Positions 10,005 through 19,140 of a stretch of DNA of 64,000 nt are shown here, one piece after another. Position 1 is the stretch's first letter. Every line of letters starts with the position of its first letter. The position numbers and the translations under genes were made by a program. The DNA is from CAVYVZ01 sp963772065 (GTDB lineage Bacteria > Acidobacteriota > Vicinamibacteria > Vicinamibacterales > UBA2999), in assembly GCA_963772065.1 (NCBI GenBank), contig CAVYVZ010000007.1, forward strand, positions 1-64,000, in the 5' to 3' direction. The notes beneath the pieces are model-generated. The model did not search any database. It was not told where the DNA came from and was given only the letters and a program-made list of their open reading frames with translations.

Positions 10005-10424
10005 AGGCCGCAATGGCATCGGCGTCGTCGAGATCGAATAGCGGCAGCCCTGCGGTGTCCGCTTGGTGATCGGCCGCCACGGCGACAATGCGGCTGTCGC
10101 TCGGGGCTAGCGGCTCGTTGGTCGGCGACGCGGTGCGCCGTACCTCAATCTTCGGTATTGGCGCCCGCTTGAACCCCTCGATGAGGACGATGTCAGCCTC
10201 GGCCACGTGCGGTGCGATTTCGGCGAGCGTCGGCGGTGGCCCCAACTGCCTCTTGCCGTCGATTTCCCACGCCTGCGGGGCGATCACGATGGTCCTGATG
10301 GCGCCGGCGCGCGCGTGCCGCTCACCATCGGTAGTGCCGTCGACGGCCGAAGGTCATGGTGGGTATGCTTCACGGTCATCACCCTCGGCCCGCGCGCCGC
10401 CAGCAAAGGAATGAGTCGCTCCAC
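9982..10424 (-). CDS. mobB: molybdopterin-guanine dinucleotide biosynthesis adapter MobB, truncated and frameshifted
   Basis: MobB binds GTP and assists MobA in attaching GMP to molybdopterin. Visible parts are VERLIPLLAARG, RVMTVKHTHHDL, EADIVLIEGFKRAPIPKIEV and the C-terminus DLDDADAIAAFIAGLTR. The obligatory N-terminal P-loop segment that should precede VERLIP is absent, because the alphaproteobacterial sequence ends at the junction. At least two indels fall between the HTHH part and the C-terminal half. The gene is therefore incomplete at its 5' end. Confidence 0.82.
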
Positions 10425-10431
10425 CGACGTC
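10424..10431. other. junction between two unrelated genomes
   Basis: Left of this point mobB reads as alphaproteobacterial on the minus strand. From 10431 rightwards a lactonase gene reads in mid-domain on the plus strand. Both are cut here. No attachment site, inverted repeat or transposase is visible. A chimeric read or misassembly is the simplest explanation. Confidence 0.8.
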
Positions 10432-10874
10432 ATCCAAGCGAGCCGTATACCTACGTCATCAACGAGCTCGACTCGACGATGACCGCGTTCGAGTTCGCTC
10501 CGGACAAGGGGGCGTTCAAGCCGCTGCAGACGCTGTCGACGCTGCCGTCGACGTTCACGGGCAACAACAGCACCGCGGAAGTAGTGGTCGCGCCCTCTGG
10601 CCGCTTCGTCTACGGCTCCAACCGCGGGCACGACAGCATCGTCATCTTCGCGGTCGAGAAGGGTACGGGATTGCTCACGCCGGTCGGCTGGGAACCGACG
10701 CAGGGCCGCACGCCGCGCTACTTCGGCCTCGACCCCACCGGGACGCACCTCTATGCGGCCAATCAGAATGGCGACACGGTCGTGATCTTCCGCGTCGACG
10801 AGAACACGGGAAAGCTGACGCCCACGAAGGAGATCGTGAAGGTCGTGGGCCCGTCGACTATCGTCTTTCGCTAA
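10431..10874 (+). CDS. lactonase family seven-bladed beta-propeller, 3' fragment
   Basis: The C-terminal 147 residues of a 6-phosphogluconolactonase-like (Lactonase, 7-bladed) protein. It contains YVINELDSTMTAFEF, VAPSGRFVYGSNRGHDSI, FGLDPTGTHLYAANQNGDT and VVIFRVDENTGKLTPT, the repeating blade motifs of the family. The first half is missing because of the junction. The fragment stops at 10872-10874 and is followed by the TTCGTG-type inverted repeat. Confidence 0.85.
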   Translation, partial: HPSEPYTYVINELDSTMTAFEFAPDKGAFKPLQTLSTLPSTFTGNNSTAEVVVAPSGRFVYGSNRGHDSIVIFAVEKGTGLLTPVGWEPTQGRTPRYFGLDPTGTHLYAANQNGDTVVIFRVDENTGKLTPTKEIVKVVGPSTIVFR

Positions 10875-10876
10875 TA

Positions 10877-10949
10877 CCAACCACGAAAGCCACGAAATTC
10901 ACGACATGAGGATCATTCGTTTCGTGCGTTTCGTGTTGTTCGTGGTTGG
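10877..10949. repeat. long imperfect inverted repeat of CACGAA/TTCGTG units
   Basis: The left arm begins CCAACCACGAA at 10877 and repeats CACGAA. The right arm repeats TTCGTG and ends TTCGTGGTTGG at 10949. The outer 11 bases pair exactly and the inner parts imperfectly. It lies between two convergent genes (lactonase and quinoprotein), so it may act as a bidirectional terminator or be a dispersed intergenic repeat. Confidence 0.7.
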
Positions 10950-10956
10950 ATCGACA

Positions 10957-12689
10957 TCATTGGATGACGCCGCTCGTCGGTGACTTCCGACTCACCGTGG
11001 CCTCGGGAAGCGCGAAGACGAACATCGCGTTGCCGAGCGGAGGGCTCTGTATCCGGGAACCAGTTCCCCGGGAATGGTCGTCACCCATTGCCCACCGCCG
11101 GTGCCGACCGGCACGGCGATGTACTGCCGCCCCTTGACGGCGTACGTGATCGGATAGCCCTGAGGGGACGTCGACAGGCGCGTCTGGAACAGGATTTTGC
11201 CTGTCGTCGCGTCATGCGCGCTGAGATACCGGTCGAGATCTCCCACGATCACGAGGCCGCCGGCCGTGGTGAGGGCCGAGGTATTCGGCGGCATCCGCGT
11301 GCGATGGCGCCAGAGTACCTTCCCCGTCTTCGCATGCATCGCCAGGAACTCGCCGATGCCGTCGGGGCTCGCCGGGTGGGGGAGATTCGTGCGGCGCGCG
11401 CCACCGGAGCCGCCTCCGCCCGCCACACGCTTCACGTCCTGGAACGTACCCTTCTGACAGTTCAGAATCAGCGGGATGTAGAACGCCTGCGTATCGGGGT
11501 GGTAGGCCATCGCGCGGAGGCTCTTGAAGCCGGACGAGCTCGGACAGAACTCGAGCTCGACGCCCGACTGCGGAACCATGTTCGGCCGATACGTCGCGCG
11601 CCCGGTCTTTCGATCGACGTCCACGAGATTCTGATAACCGAGGTCGTGCGCATTGAGAAACGCGCCGGTCTTGCGATCGAGCTCCCACAGGATTCCGATC
11701 TTGCCCATCGTGAACATGGACGATCGGCCGTTCGAGTCGATGAGAATGCGCTCGAAGTTCTCGTCCATGTCGTGGGTTTCGCCAGGAACGTGCTGGAAGA
11801 ACCACGCGAGCTTCCCGGTATCGGCGTCGATAGCGAGCGTGCAGTTGGTGAAGAGCGCGTCGCCGTCGGTGCCGCGCGCAAACCGGGTCCAGGGCTTCGC
11901 CTGCGACGTGCCCCAGAAGATCAGGTTTGATTGCTGATCGTAGCTGCCGGCGATCCAGGCATCGCCGCCGGCGCGAAACGTGAGCGGCAGGTCGCCCCAG
12001 GTGTCGCCGCCGCGTTCACCTGGCCGCGCGATGATCGGCGTTCGCCACACTTCCTTGCCGGTCGCGCCGTCATGCGCCGAGATGAAGCAGACATCGTCCT
12101 TGTACCGCGCGCAGCCGTTGATGCCGGCCACGACCATGCCTTTTGCGACGATGGGGCCGCTCGTATACCCGTAGCCGAGTTTCGAATCAGCAACCTGATG
12201 GTCCCATACGACCTCGCCCGTCCGGGCGTTCAGCGCGATGAGCCGTGCGTCTGCCGAGGTGATGTAGACCTTGTCCCCGTGGATCGCCAGGTTGCGCATG
12301 GGTCCGGTGCGCGCGCGGCCGTCCTTCGGCGTGCTCTTGTACTCCCACAGCAGATCTCCGCTCGCCGCGTCGAGCGCCTGGGCACCGCCGCCGGGAACCG
12401 GGATGTACATCACGCCGTTCACCACGATCGGGTTCGGCTGGCTTACCCCCGGCTGCAGCGACCACGACCAGGCGAGCTGGAGCTGGTGGACGTTCTGCCT
12501 GTTGATCTGATTCAGCGGACTGTATCCCCAGCCGTCGAGCGTCCGGCGCCAGTTTGGCCAGTCGGCCGGGTCCGGGTTCAGCAGCATCGCGTCCGTGACC
12601 GGCTTGAAGTCGCGGACTTGAGTGTGCGTGACAAAGCCTGCAAGGACGATCAGAATGGCGGCAACGGAAACTCGGACTCGAGGCCTCAT
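10957..12689 (-). CDS. exported PQQ-dependent quinoprotein (alcohol dehydrogenase type)
   Basis: About 577 residues with an N-terminal signal (MRPRVRVSVAAILIVLAGF). The mature start is WPNWRRTLDGWGYSPLNQIN, a typical opening of PQQ alcohol dehydrogenases, followed by propeller W-docking repeats such as GDLLWEYKS, TGEVVWDH, TGKEVWRTP and TGKVLWRHR. HDMDEN may provide the catalytic acid. Such periplasmic enzymes oxidise alcohols or sugars and pass electrons to quinone or cytochrome; the substrate is not deducible. An indel near 11040 hides the true end, which reads LGNAMFVFALPEA and stops at 10957. The start has AGGGAG seven bases upstream and shares CATG with the divergent gene. Confidence 0.82.
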
Positions 12690-13957
12690 GCGATATCTCC
12701 CTGCAGCAGCCGCCGCCATTCTAGTCTGGGGACACCTCATCGCAGCCGGTGATGTGGAGGTCTGGACCTTCGATCGCATCGATCGCGTCGGTGGTCGGCC
12801 CACGACGGTCGAAGGCAATCCGCGGCTGATCGACTCGCCGGTCGGAAAAGCCGTTGAGTTCGACGGCGTGGACGATGCGCTGTTCATGGACGTGCATCCG
12901 CTGGCCGGCGCGGAAGCGTTCACCTGGGAAGCGATCTTCCGACCCGACGGCGGCCAGGAGGCGCAGCGCTGGCTCCACCTGCAGGAGGCGGCCAGCGAAA
13001 ACCGGATGCTCTTCGAGCTGCGCGTCATCAACGGCCGGTGGTGCTTCGACAGCTACGTCCACACCGGCGAGTCGAGTAAGGCACTGATCGACCGGAACAA
13101 GCTTCATCCCGTGCTCGCGTGGTATCACGTCGCCGCCGTGTACGACGGTCGCGAGTTCAGAAACTACGTGAACGGCGTTCAGGAAGGCGCCGCGGAGATT
13201 CACTTCGCTCCGCAGGGCACTGGCCGATCGTCGGTGGGCGTGCGGATCAATCGCGTCAACCATTTCCAGGGCGCCATCCGGGCGGCGCGCTTCACGCGGC
13301 GCGCGCTGGCTCCAGGCGAGTTCATGAAGATCGACGGCGCATGGAAGTCCGTGTCGTTTCCGACGCAGGATGGCGGCGTTATCCAGGGCGATTTATACGG
13401 GAAGGGAGATCGCGGCGTCGTGCTCGCTCACGGAGGCCGGTTCGACAAGGCGAGCTGGGGGGAGCAGGCATACGCGCTGACGAAGGCGGGGTTTCGAGTG
13501 CTCGCGATCGACCTGCGCGGTTACGGTCAGTCGAAGGGGCCCGGGCAGGCCGATATCTTCACCGCTCCGCTCCACCTGGACGTGCTGGCCGCGGTGCGTT
13601 ACCTGCGCAAGGAAGGCGCGAGAACAGTCTCGGTGGTCGGGGGAAGCCTGGGCGGCGGCGCGGCGGGCGATGCGTCAGTCGAAGCGCCCGGCGAGATCGA
13701 TCGGCTCGTGCTGCTCGCCGCGTCCATCTCGCACCCGCCGGAGAAGCTGACGGGGCGCAAGCTGTTCATCCTTGCGCGCGACGACACGAGCGGCGACGGG
13801 CCGCGGCTGCCCGGGATTCGCGCACAGGTACGAGAAGACGCCTGATCCGAAGGAGCTCGTGATCCTCGACGGCGACGCGCATGCGCAGTACCTCTTCGCG
13901 ACGAATCAGCGCGAGCGGGTCATGCGCGAGATCCTCCGCTTCCTGTCGGAGAAGTGA
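12688..13957 (+). CDS. exported LamG-domain/alpha-beta-hydrolase fusion
   Basis: A signal peptide (MRYLPAAAAAILVWGHLIAA) is followed by a concanavalin-like LamG domain (about residues 25-225: VEFDGVDDALFMDVHP, WYHVAAVYDGREFRNYVNG). A C-terminal alpha/beta hydrolase (about 235-423) has the oxyanion segment VVLAHGGRFDKASW, the nucleophile elbow VVGGSLGGG, an Asp in ARDDTSGDG and a His in DGDAHAQYL. A one-base shift near 13827 separates the last 43 residues. LamG may bind a polysaccharide that the hydrolase acts on; this is inference. The 12655 ATG is an alternative start. It is divergent from the quinoprotein. Confidence 0.75.
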
Positions 13958-13958
13958 G

Positions 13959-16648
13959 CTACTCGTGTCGCAGCGCCGTGAGCGGGTCGATCCGTGACGC
14001 GTGCCGGGCGGGCAGGTACGCCGCCACGAAGGCCATCGCCAGGAGCAACGCGGTGGCGCCACCGAGCGCCAACGGATCATGCGGCTCGATTCCGAAGAGC
14101 TGACTCTTGACGAGACCGACGACGGAGAACGCTCCACTCAATCCGGCGACCGCGCCCACGGCGACCGTCACCGCCGCCTCGCGCACGATCAGCCAGCGCA
14201 CGGCAGCTGGTTGAGCGCCGAGAGCCATGCGCACGCCGATTTCTGCGGTTCGCTGCGTGACCGCATAACTCATCAAGCCGTACAGGCCGATGCACGCGAG
14301 GAGCACGGCGAAGCCTCCAAAGTACGTCGTCAGCAGCGCGAGCAGGCGCTCGCGCGAAAGTGAGTCCTGCGTCTGCGCCTCCAGGGTTCTGACTCCGAAC
14401 ATCTCCAGACCGGCGTCGACGCGAGACACGGCGCGGCGGATCGACTCGAGCACATCGGAGGGCGCGCCCGCGTAGCGGACTTCGAAGGTCGGCGCGAAAA
14501 AGAGGTCGCGCGGCTCTGACTGGAAGAATGGGTAGGTACAACACCTCTCGAGGCGCATCCTTGATCTTCGCGTAGCGCATGTCCTTGGCGACGCCGATGA
14601 CCTCGCGCGCTCCAGGTCCTCTGCCGATGCGCTGACCGACGGGATTGCCTGTGAAGTGGCGGGCCATTCGTTCGCTGATGATGACCACTTTCGGCGCGAG
14701 CCCCGAGTCCCGCTCGTCGAAGTCCCGTCCGGCCATCAGCGGAATGCCAAGGGTGCCGAAATATCCGGGTGCCACGACGTTGAACGCAACCCGGATGCGT
14801 TGTTCACGAGACAACGTTCTCTCGCCGACGTGCGAAACGGAATCGACCAAATAGAGGTTGGTGCTGACCGGCCGTACCGCCGACGCGGTGACCGATCGGG
14901 CGCCTGGCACCGCGTGAAGCGCGTCGATCAGCCGGCGGTAGGCGATCGGCACGTCAGGTCCCTTCTTGCCGGCCAGCCGAGCGTCAACCGAGAACATGAG
15001 TACCTGCTGACGGTCGTATCCCGGTCTCCTGCGCCCAGAGCTTGCCGAGGGTGCGGACGAAGAGGCCTGCGGTCACGAGAAGGACAAGCGAAATCGCAAC
15101 CTGCGACGCCACGAGCGTGCGATCGAGCACGCGCCGCTGACGCCCGCCGCCGAGCTGACGTCCCGCGAGGAGCCGCCCTGATGATGTGGCGCGAATGGCC
15201 GGGATCACACCGAACAGCAGGCAGGTCGCGGCGGCAATGATCCCGGTGAAGGCAACCAGTCGAACCGAGGGAGTGAGATCCAGCAGTAACCGCTCGCTCG
15301 TGGGTGTGGCGATGCGAAGCAGCGTCCTGCTGCCCCACGAAGCGATGACGACACCCAGCGCTCCGGCGAGACACGGCGAGAACCATAGACTCCGTCAGGA
15401 ACTGACGGACGATGCGCCAGCGCCCCGCGCCAAGAGCCTGTCGGGTGGCGATCTCGCGCTGTCGTGCATCCGACCGCGACAGCAGGAGGGTTGCGACATT
15501 CAGGCTCGCCAGCAGCAGCACCGCTCCCAATACCATCGAGCAACAGCGTCAACCACCGCTCGTAGCGGACCCGCAAGTCGCTGCTGCTGCCCTTCGCTCC
15601 GTCCTCGAGCCTGAGCTGATGCTCGCGCGCGAGCCGCACCTGATTCGGATCTCGCGCGGCCTCTGTCCCCACTTGCGCGAAGATCACTTTCAATTCGCGC
15701 TCCGCCTCGACGAGGGACACGCCCGGTTTGAGCCGGCCCATGATGTAGATCCAGGTGGCGAACGCCTCGTTCCAGAGCGGCCTTCCCTCGCTCAGCACCT
15801 CGATCGCGCGCATCGGCACCGCGATGTCGTACGGACGTCCGACTTCGGTTCCAAAGAACCCTGCAGGTTCCACACCGACGATCGTGAAAGGAATCGTGTT
15901 GAGGCCGACGGTCGCACCGACGACGTCCGGGCGGCCACCGAAGCGTCGCTGCCAGTACGCATGACTGAGAACGGCAACGTTCTGCCCGGGCCGGTCGTCG
16001 TCGCGGGCGAGCAACCGCCCGATCGCTGGGCGCAAGCCCGAGGGTCCGATAGTAGTCGCCGGTCACGTACGTCCCATCGGCGGTCTCGGCCTGCCCTCGA
16101 TGGCCGACGGTAACCCGGCCGAAGGGGTTTATCGCGAAGACGCCGGCGAGCGTCGTGTTGCGCGCGCGGATCTGGTCGAAGTGGGGGTACGGCAGCGAAT
16201 AATTGAAGTTGCCGCCGGCCGGCCCGAACGACAGCACGACGAGCCGGTCCGGTTCAGGAACGGGAAGCTTCCGAAGGACGAGGCCGTCGAAGAGCGAGAA
16301 GATGGCGCTCGTGGCGCCGATGCCGAGCGCGAGCGACGCCGCCGCGAAGATCGTGAAGAGCGGAGTGCGGGCGAGCAGCCGCACTCCATAGCGGACGTCC
16401 TGCAGCAACGTCTCGACGAAGGCGCCGGCTCTGGCCTCCTGCACCTGCGCCTTGATGGATTCGACGCGGCCCAGCTCGATCGTCGCGGCCCTGCGGGCGG
16501 CCGCCGCGGACATGCCCGCGTGGACCTTCTCCTCGACCAGCAGGTCGAACGCGCCGCGCACCTCGTCATCGAGATCGCGTTCGACGCGGCGGCGGTGAAC
16601 GAGGTTGCGCCAGAGACTGCGTACGTGAGACACCATGGATGTTTCCAT
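13959..16648 (-). CDS. ADOP-family ABC permease (MacB-like), frameshifted
   Basis: An acidobacterial duplicated orphan permease of about 890 residues. It has an N-terminal cytosolic helix-rich segment (RRVERDLDDEVRGAFDLL), then DVRYGVRLLARTPLFTI and the first transmembrane helix LALGIGATSAIFSL. Next come a large periplasmic MacB core (FTIVGVEPAGFFGTEVGRPY), a duplicated FtsX-type membrane block (REIATRQALGAGR), a second core (VAFNVVAPGYFGTLGIPL) and the final block (TAEIGVRMALGAQPAAVRWL, ending DPLTALRHE). At least five indels occur, near 16035, 15540, 15370, 15010 and 14555. It follows PadR after 5 bases, the standard arrangement. Its substrate is unknown and no ATPase gene is adjacent. Confidence 0.85.
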
Positions 16649-16653
16649 CCCGA

Positions 16654-16977
16654 CTAGGTTTCGAGGGCCTGCGCGATCGCGAGCGAGATCCGGTTCCAGT
16701 TCTCGGTCTCTTCGCCGAGCTGCTTCCGTCCAGTGCGGGTCAGGCGGTAGTACTTCGCACGGCGATTGTTCTCGGACGACTGCCAGAGGGAATCGAGCCA
16801 TCCGGCTTCCTCGAGTCGATGGAGGGCTGGGAAGAGCGAGCCAGGCTGAACCGAGAATGTGCCATTCGTGATCTGCTCGATCCGGCGGGACACGCCAAGG
16901 CCGTGCAGCTCGCCGGAAGCGAGCGCCTTCAGAATCAATAGGTCGAGGGTTCCCTGTAACAGACTCGTTCGGGGCAT
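16654..16977 (-). CDS. PadR family transcriptional regulator
   Basis: A 107-residue winged-helix repressor with LLQGTLDLLILKAL, GLGVSRRIEQITNGTF, the wing sequence PGSLFPALHRLEEAGW and RRAKYYRLTRTGRKQL. PadR proteins are local repressors, and in acidobacteria they commonly precede ADOP permeases, as here, with which it forms an operon. A perfect inverted repeat lies just upstream of its start and is a likely autoregulatory operator. The frame is intact. Confidence 0.92.
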   Translation of the reverse strand: MPRTSLLQGTLDLLILKALASGELHGLGVSRRIEQITNGTFSVQPGSLFPALHRLEEAGWLDSLWQSSENNRRAKYYRLTRTGRKQLGEETENWNRISLAIAQALET

Positions 16978-16984
16978 ATGGCTA

Positions 16985-17040
16985 CTCGTATCGACGTCCG
17001 ATACGAGAGTCTGATGTCAGTCCTATCGAATGTCAATAGG
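16985..17040 (-). promoter_or_regulatory. padR promoter with a perfect inverted-repeat operator
   Basis: CTCGTATCG (16985-16993) and CGATACGAG (16999-17007) form a perfect 9+5+9 inverted repeat, 8 bases upstream of the padR start. On the minus strand TTGACA occupies 17037-17032 and a weak CAGACT follows after 17 bases. The palindrome would cover the transcription start. A second, shorter inverted repeat (CCTAT/ATAGG, 17022-17040) overlaps the -35 element. Confidence 0.6.
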
Positions 17041-17080
17041 AACGAGGGGCACGGCACGATTCATGATGTTGAGGCTGATC

Positions 17081-17278
17081 ATGAGACCGAAAGATGATCG
17101 CGAAGAGCCCGCGAATACCGAGAGCCCGCTGGCGGATTTCGTGGACGACAAGCTCAACAAACCGCTCTCCGAGCAGATTGCGGAAGAGCTCGAGAGAGGA
17201 CCTGCAGGCCCGGCCCGCTCTGGCGCAACCGACTACGCGCGCGGAACGACCGAGCACGACGACGATCGGGAAACCTAG
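17081..17278 (+). CDS. possible small acidic protein
   Basis: A 65-residue frame starting MRPKDDREEPANTE, with an amphipathic stretch LADFVDDKLNKPLSEQIAEE and an acidic C-terminus. GAGG lies six bases before the ATG, a reasonable ribosome site, and the gene would be divergent from padR. It ends on top of the stop codon of the opposite-strand membrane protein. No family is recognised, and it may be a chance frame. Confidence 0.4.
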   Translation: MRPKDDREEPANTESPLADFVDDKLNKPLSEQIAEELERGPAGPARSGATDYARGTTEHDDDRET

Positions 17279-17758
17279 CCCCGATCGATTGCCGCCACGT
17301 ACGGCAGCGCCCCGGCGTTCGGCTATCAGATCGAACGCCAGCAGAAACGACGCGTTGATCAACAGGCCGAGCGCGATGCCGGTCAGAACCGGCCGGTGTT
17401 TCTGTGTCAGCGCCACGAACGCGCAGACGACGATGATCGCCACCTCGACGTACTCGACGATGACGAAATTTCGCTGGACGCGCGCCATGCGGGCGCCCTC
17501 GGCCGCTCGAAGCGCTGCTGCGTCGGAGTCGAGCTGTTCGACCAGTCGATTGACCTGGGGCCCGGTGCGCAGATAGAGGCCAACGCCGAGCGCCACCTGC
17601 GCGAGCGCAAGCGCCGCGAGCGTCACCGCGAACGATCGCAGGTCCAGCCGCGCCCGGAAGATGACGAGCGCCGCGAGGAGCGCGGCCGCCGCCATGCAGG
17701 CCAGCAGCAGGCCCGCGTACTTCTCGCCGTCGAAGTAGACCGTCATCGCGTCGTGCAT
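17275..17758 (-). CDS. four-span membrane protein of unknown function
   Basis: The reading begins MHDAMTVYFDGEKY, followed by hydrophobic segments LLLACMAAAALLAALVIF, FAVTLAALALAQVALGVG, VEYVEVAIIVVCAFVAL and GIALGLLINASFLLAFDLI, about 160 residues. An amphipathic linker lies between helices 2 and 3. A one-base shift near 17330 masks the true end (YVAAIDRG, stop at 17275). The ATG overlaps the stop of the enolase-family gene (ATGA), so the two are translationally coupled. Family unknown. Confidence 0.65.
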
Positions 17759-19114
17759 CAGCTTCCTCGTTCGGCCTTGTCGATCGGAACGGACTGCGCC
17801 CGGATCGCCGGTTCGCTGATCTTGATCCCGAGGCCCGTCGCCTCCGGTACCTTGAAGAAGGCGCGGCTGTCCTCCCACTCGCCAAACCACTCCTTGCAGA
17901 CGAGCGGATCCGTGCGCCCCTCTTCGAAGATGACGAAGTTCGGTGTTGCCACGGAGAGGTGCAGCTGCGCGGCCAGGCACACCGGCCCGTTCGGATTGTG
18001 CGGTGCGACCGGAATGAAATAAGACTCGGCCATCGCCGCCATCTTCCGGTACTCCGTGATGCCGCCGACATGCGCCGCGTCGGGTTGAAACAGGCGGAAG
18101 GCCTGCTTCTCGAGGGTACTCGCGCAGGCCCAGGCGCGATTTGATCCGCTCGCCCGCCGCAATCGGCACGCTCGTGGCGCGCTGGACCTCGGCCATCGCA
18201 TCCGGGTTCTCCGGCGCAACCGGTTCCTCGAAGTACATCGGGTTGTACGGCTCGATCGCCTTGGCAATGCGGACGGCGGAGCCGGTATTGAACTTCGCGT
18301 GCGCCTCGACGCAGATCTCGAAGTTCGGTCCTCCCTCGCGGATACCGCGCACCATCTCGACGACCTCGTTGATGGTCTTCAGCGTGGCCTGTCGATTCAG
18401 ATCGACCGGATCGAAGAACGGATCCCATTTGCCGGCGCGGGCGCCCTCGGCAATGAGCTCGCGCGTGCGCGCGGCATACGCGTCCGCGGTTCGGGGGATG
18501 TCGCCCCAGCGATAGCTCGTGTAAATGGCAAGCTTGTCGTGCATCTTGCCGCCGAGCAGCTTATACACGGGCACGCCGAGGCGCTGCCCCACGATGTCCC
18601 ACAGCGCGATGTCGATGCACGCCAGCGCGCTCTGCACCGTGCTGCCCCACTGCGAGTTCCTGGCGCGGTAAATCCGGTTCCAGATCAACTCGATGTCAAA
18701 GGCGCTCTGGCCGATGACGTAGGACTTCAGCAGGTCGATCTCCGTCGCGACGGTGGCCACGCGCGGGAAGTCGGTGCCTTCTCCCCAGCCGACGAGACCT
18801 TCGTCGGTCTCGACCCGGCACAGCATGTAGTGCCGGTTCCACGCGGCGCTCGGATTCCGCGACAGCGGATCGCCGGCGGGATTCTTCAGGCGCAGGATGA
18901 GCGGCTCGACCTTCACGATCTTCAGCGGCGAACGACCGTCGATCGGCCGCGCCTGATTCAGGATCGAGTTCGTCTCGAGGCCGGTCCACGCGCTGACCGC
19001 GCTCGCGCCGCGCCCCACGCTCACGAAACCGCTGCCCAGAATACCGGCCGCCATCGATGTCAGGAAACGCCGGCGGCTCGCTTCGGGATTCGGTGGATGA
19101 CGCTTCAGGCTCAT
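17758..19114 (-). CDS. mandelate racemase/galactonate dehydratase-like enolase superfamily protein, Tat leader
   Basis: About 450 residues. A twin-arginine leader (SRRRFLTSMAAG) precedes an MR_MLE N-terminal domain (LLGGKMHDKLAIYTSY) and a TIM barrel. The metal ligands are in EICVEAH, YFEEPVAPEN and IAAGERI, and the late His in APHNPNGPVCLAA, the pattern of acid-sugar dehydratases such as galactonate dehydratase. It probably dehydrates a sugar acid in the periplasm; the substrate is unproven. One indel near 18130 separates GERIKSRLGL from KQAFRLFQPDAAHVGG. It is coupled to the downstream membrane protein. Confidence 0.85.
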
Positions 19115-19140
19115 ACGGTGTCGCCGAATGTATCAGATCA

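Noticed and set aside
10424..10431. Natural horizontal integration at the mobB/lactonase boundary
   Set aside because: Not excluded, but no integrase, repeat or attachment site is visible and error density changes at the same place, so a chimera is preferred.
17033..19114. A single 693-codon frame joining the enolase-family protein to the membrane protein
   Set aside because: The frame is continuous only because one indel near 18130 shifts it. The conserved C-terminal half of the enolase protein is in another frame and ends at 17758, overlapping the membrane protein ATG.
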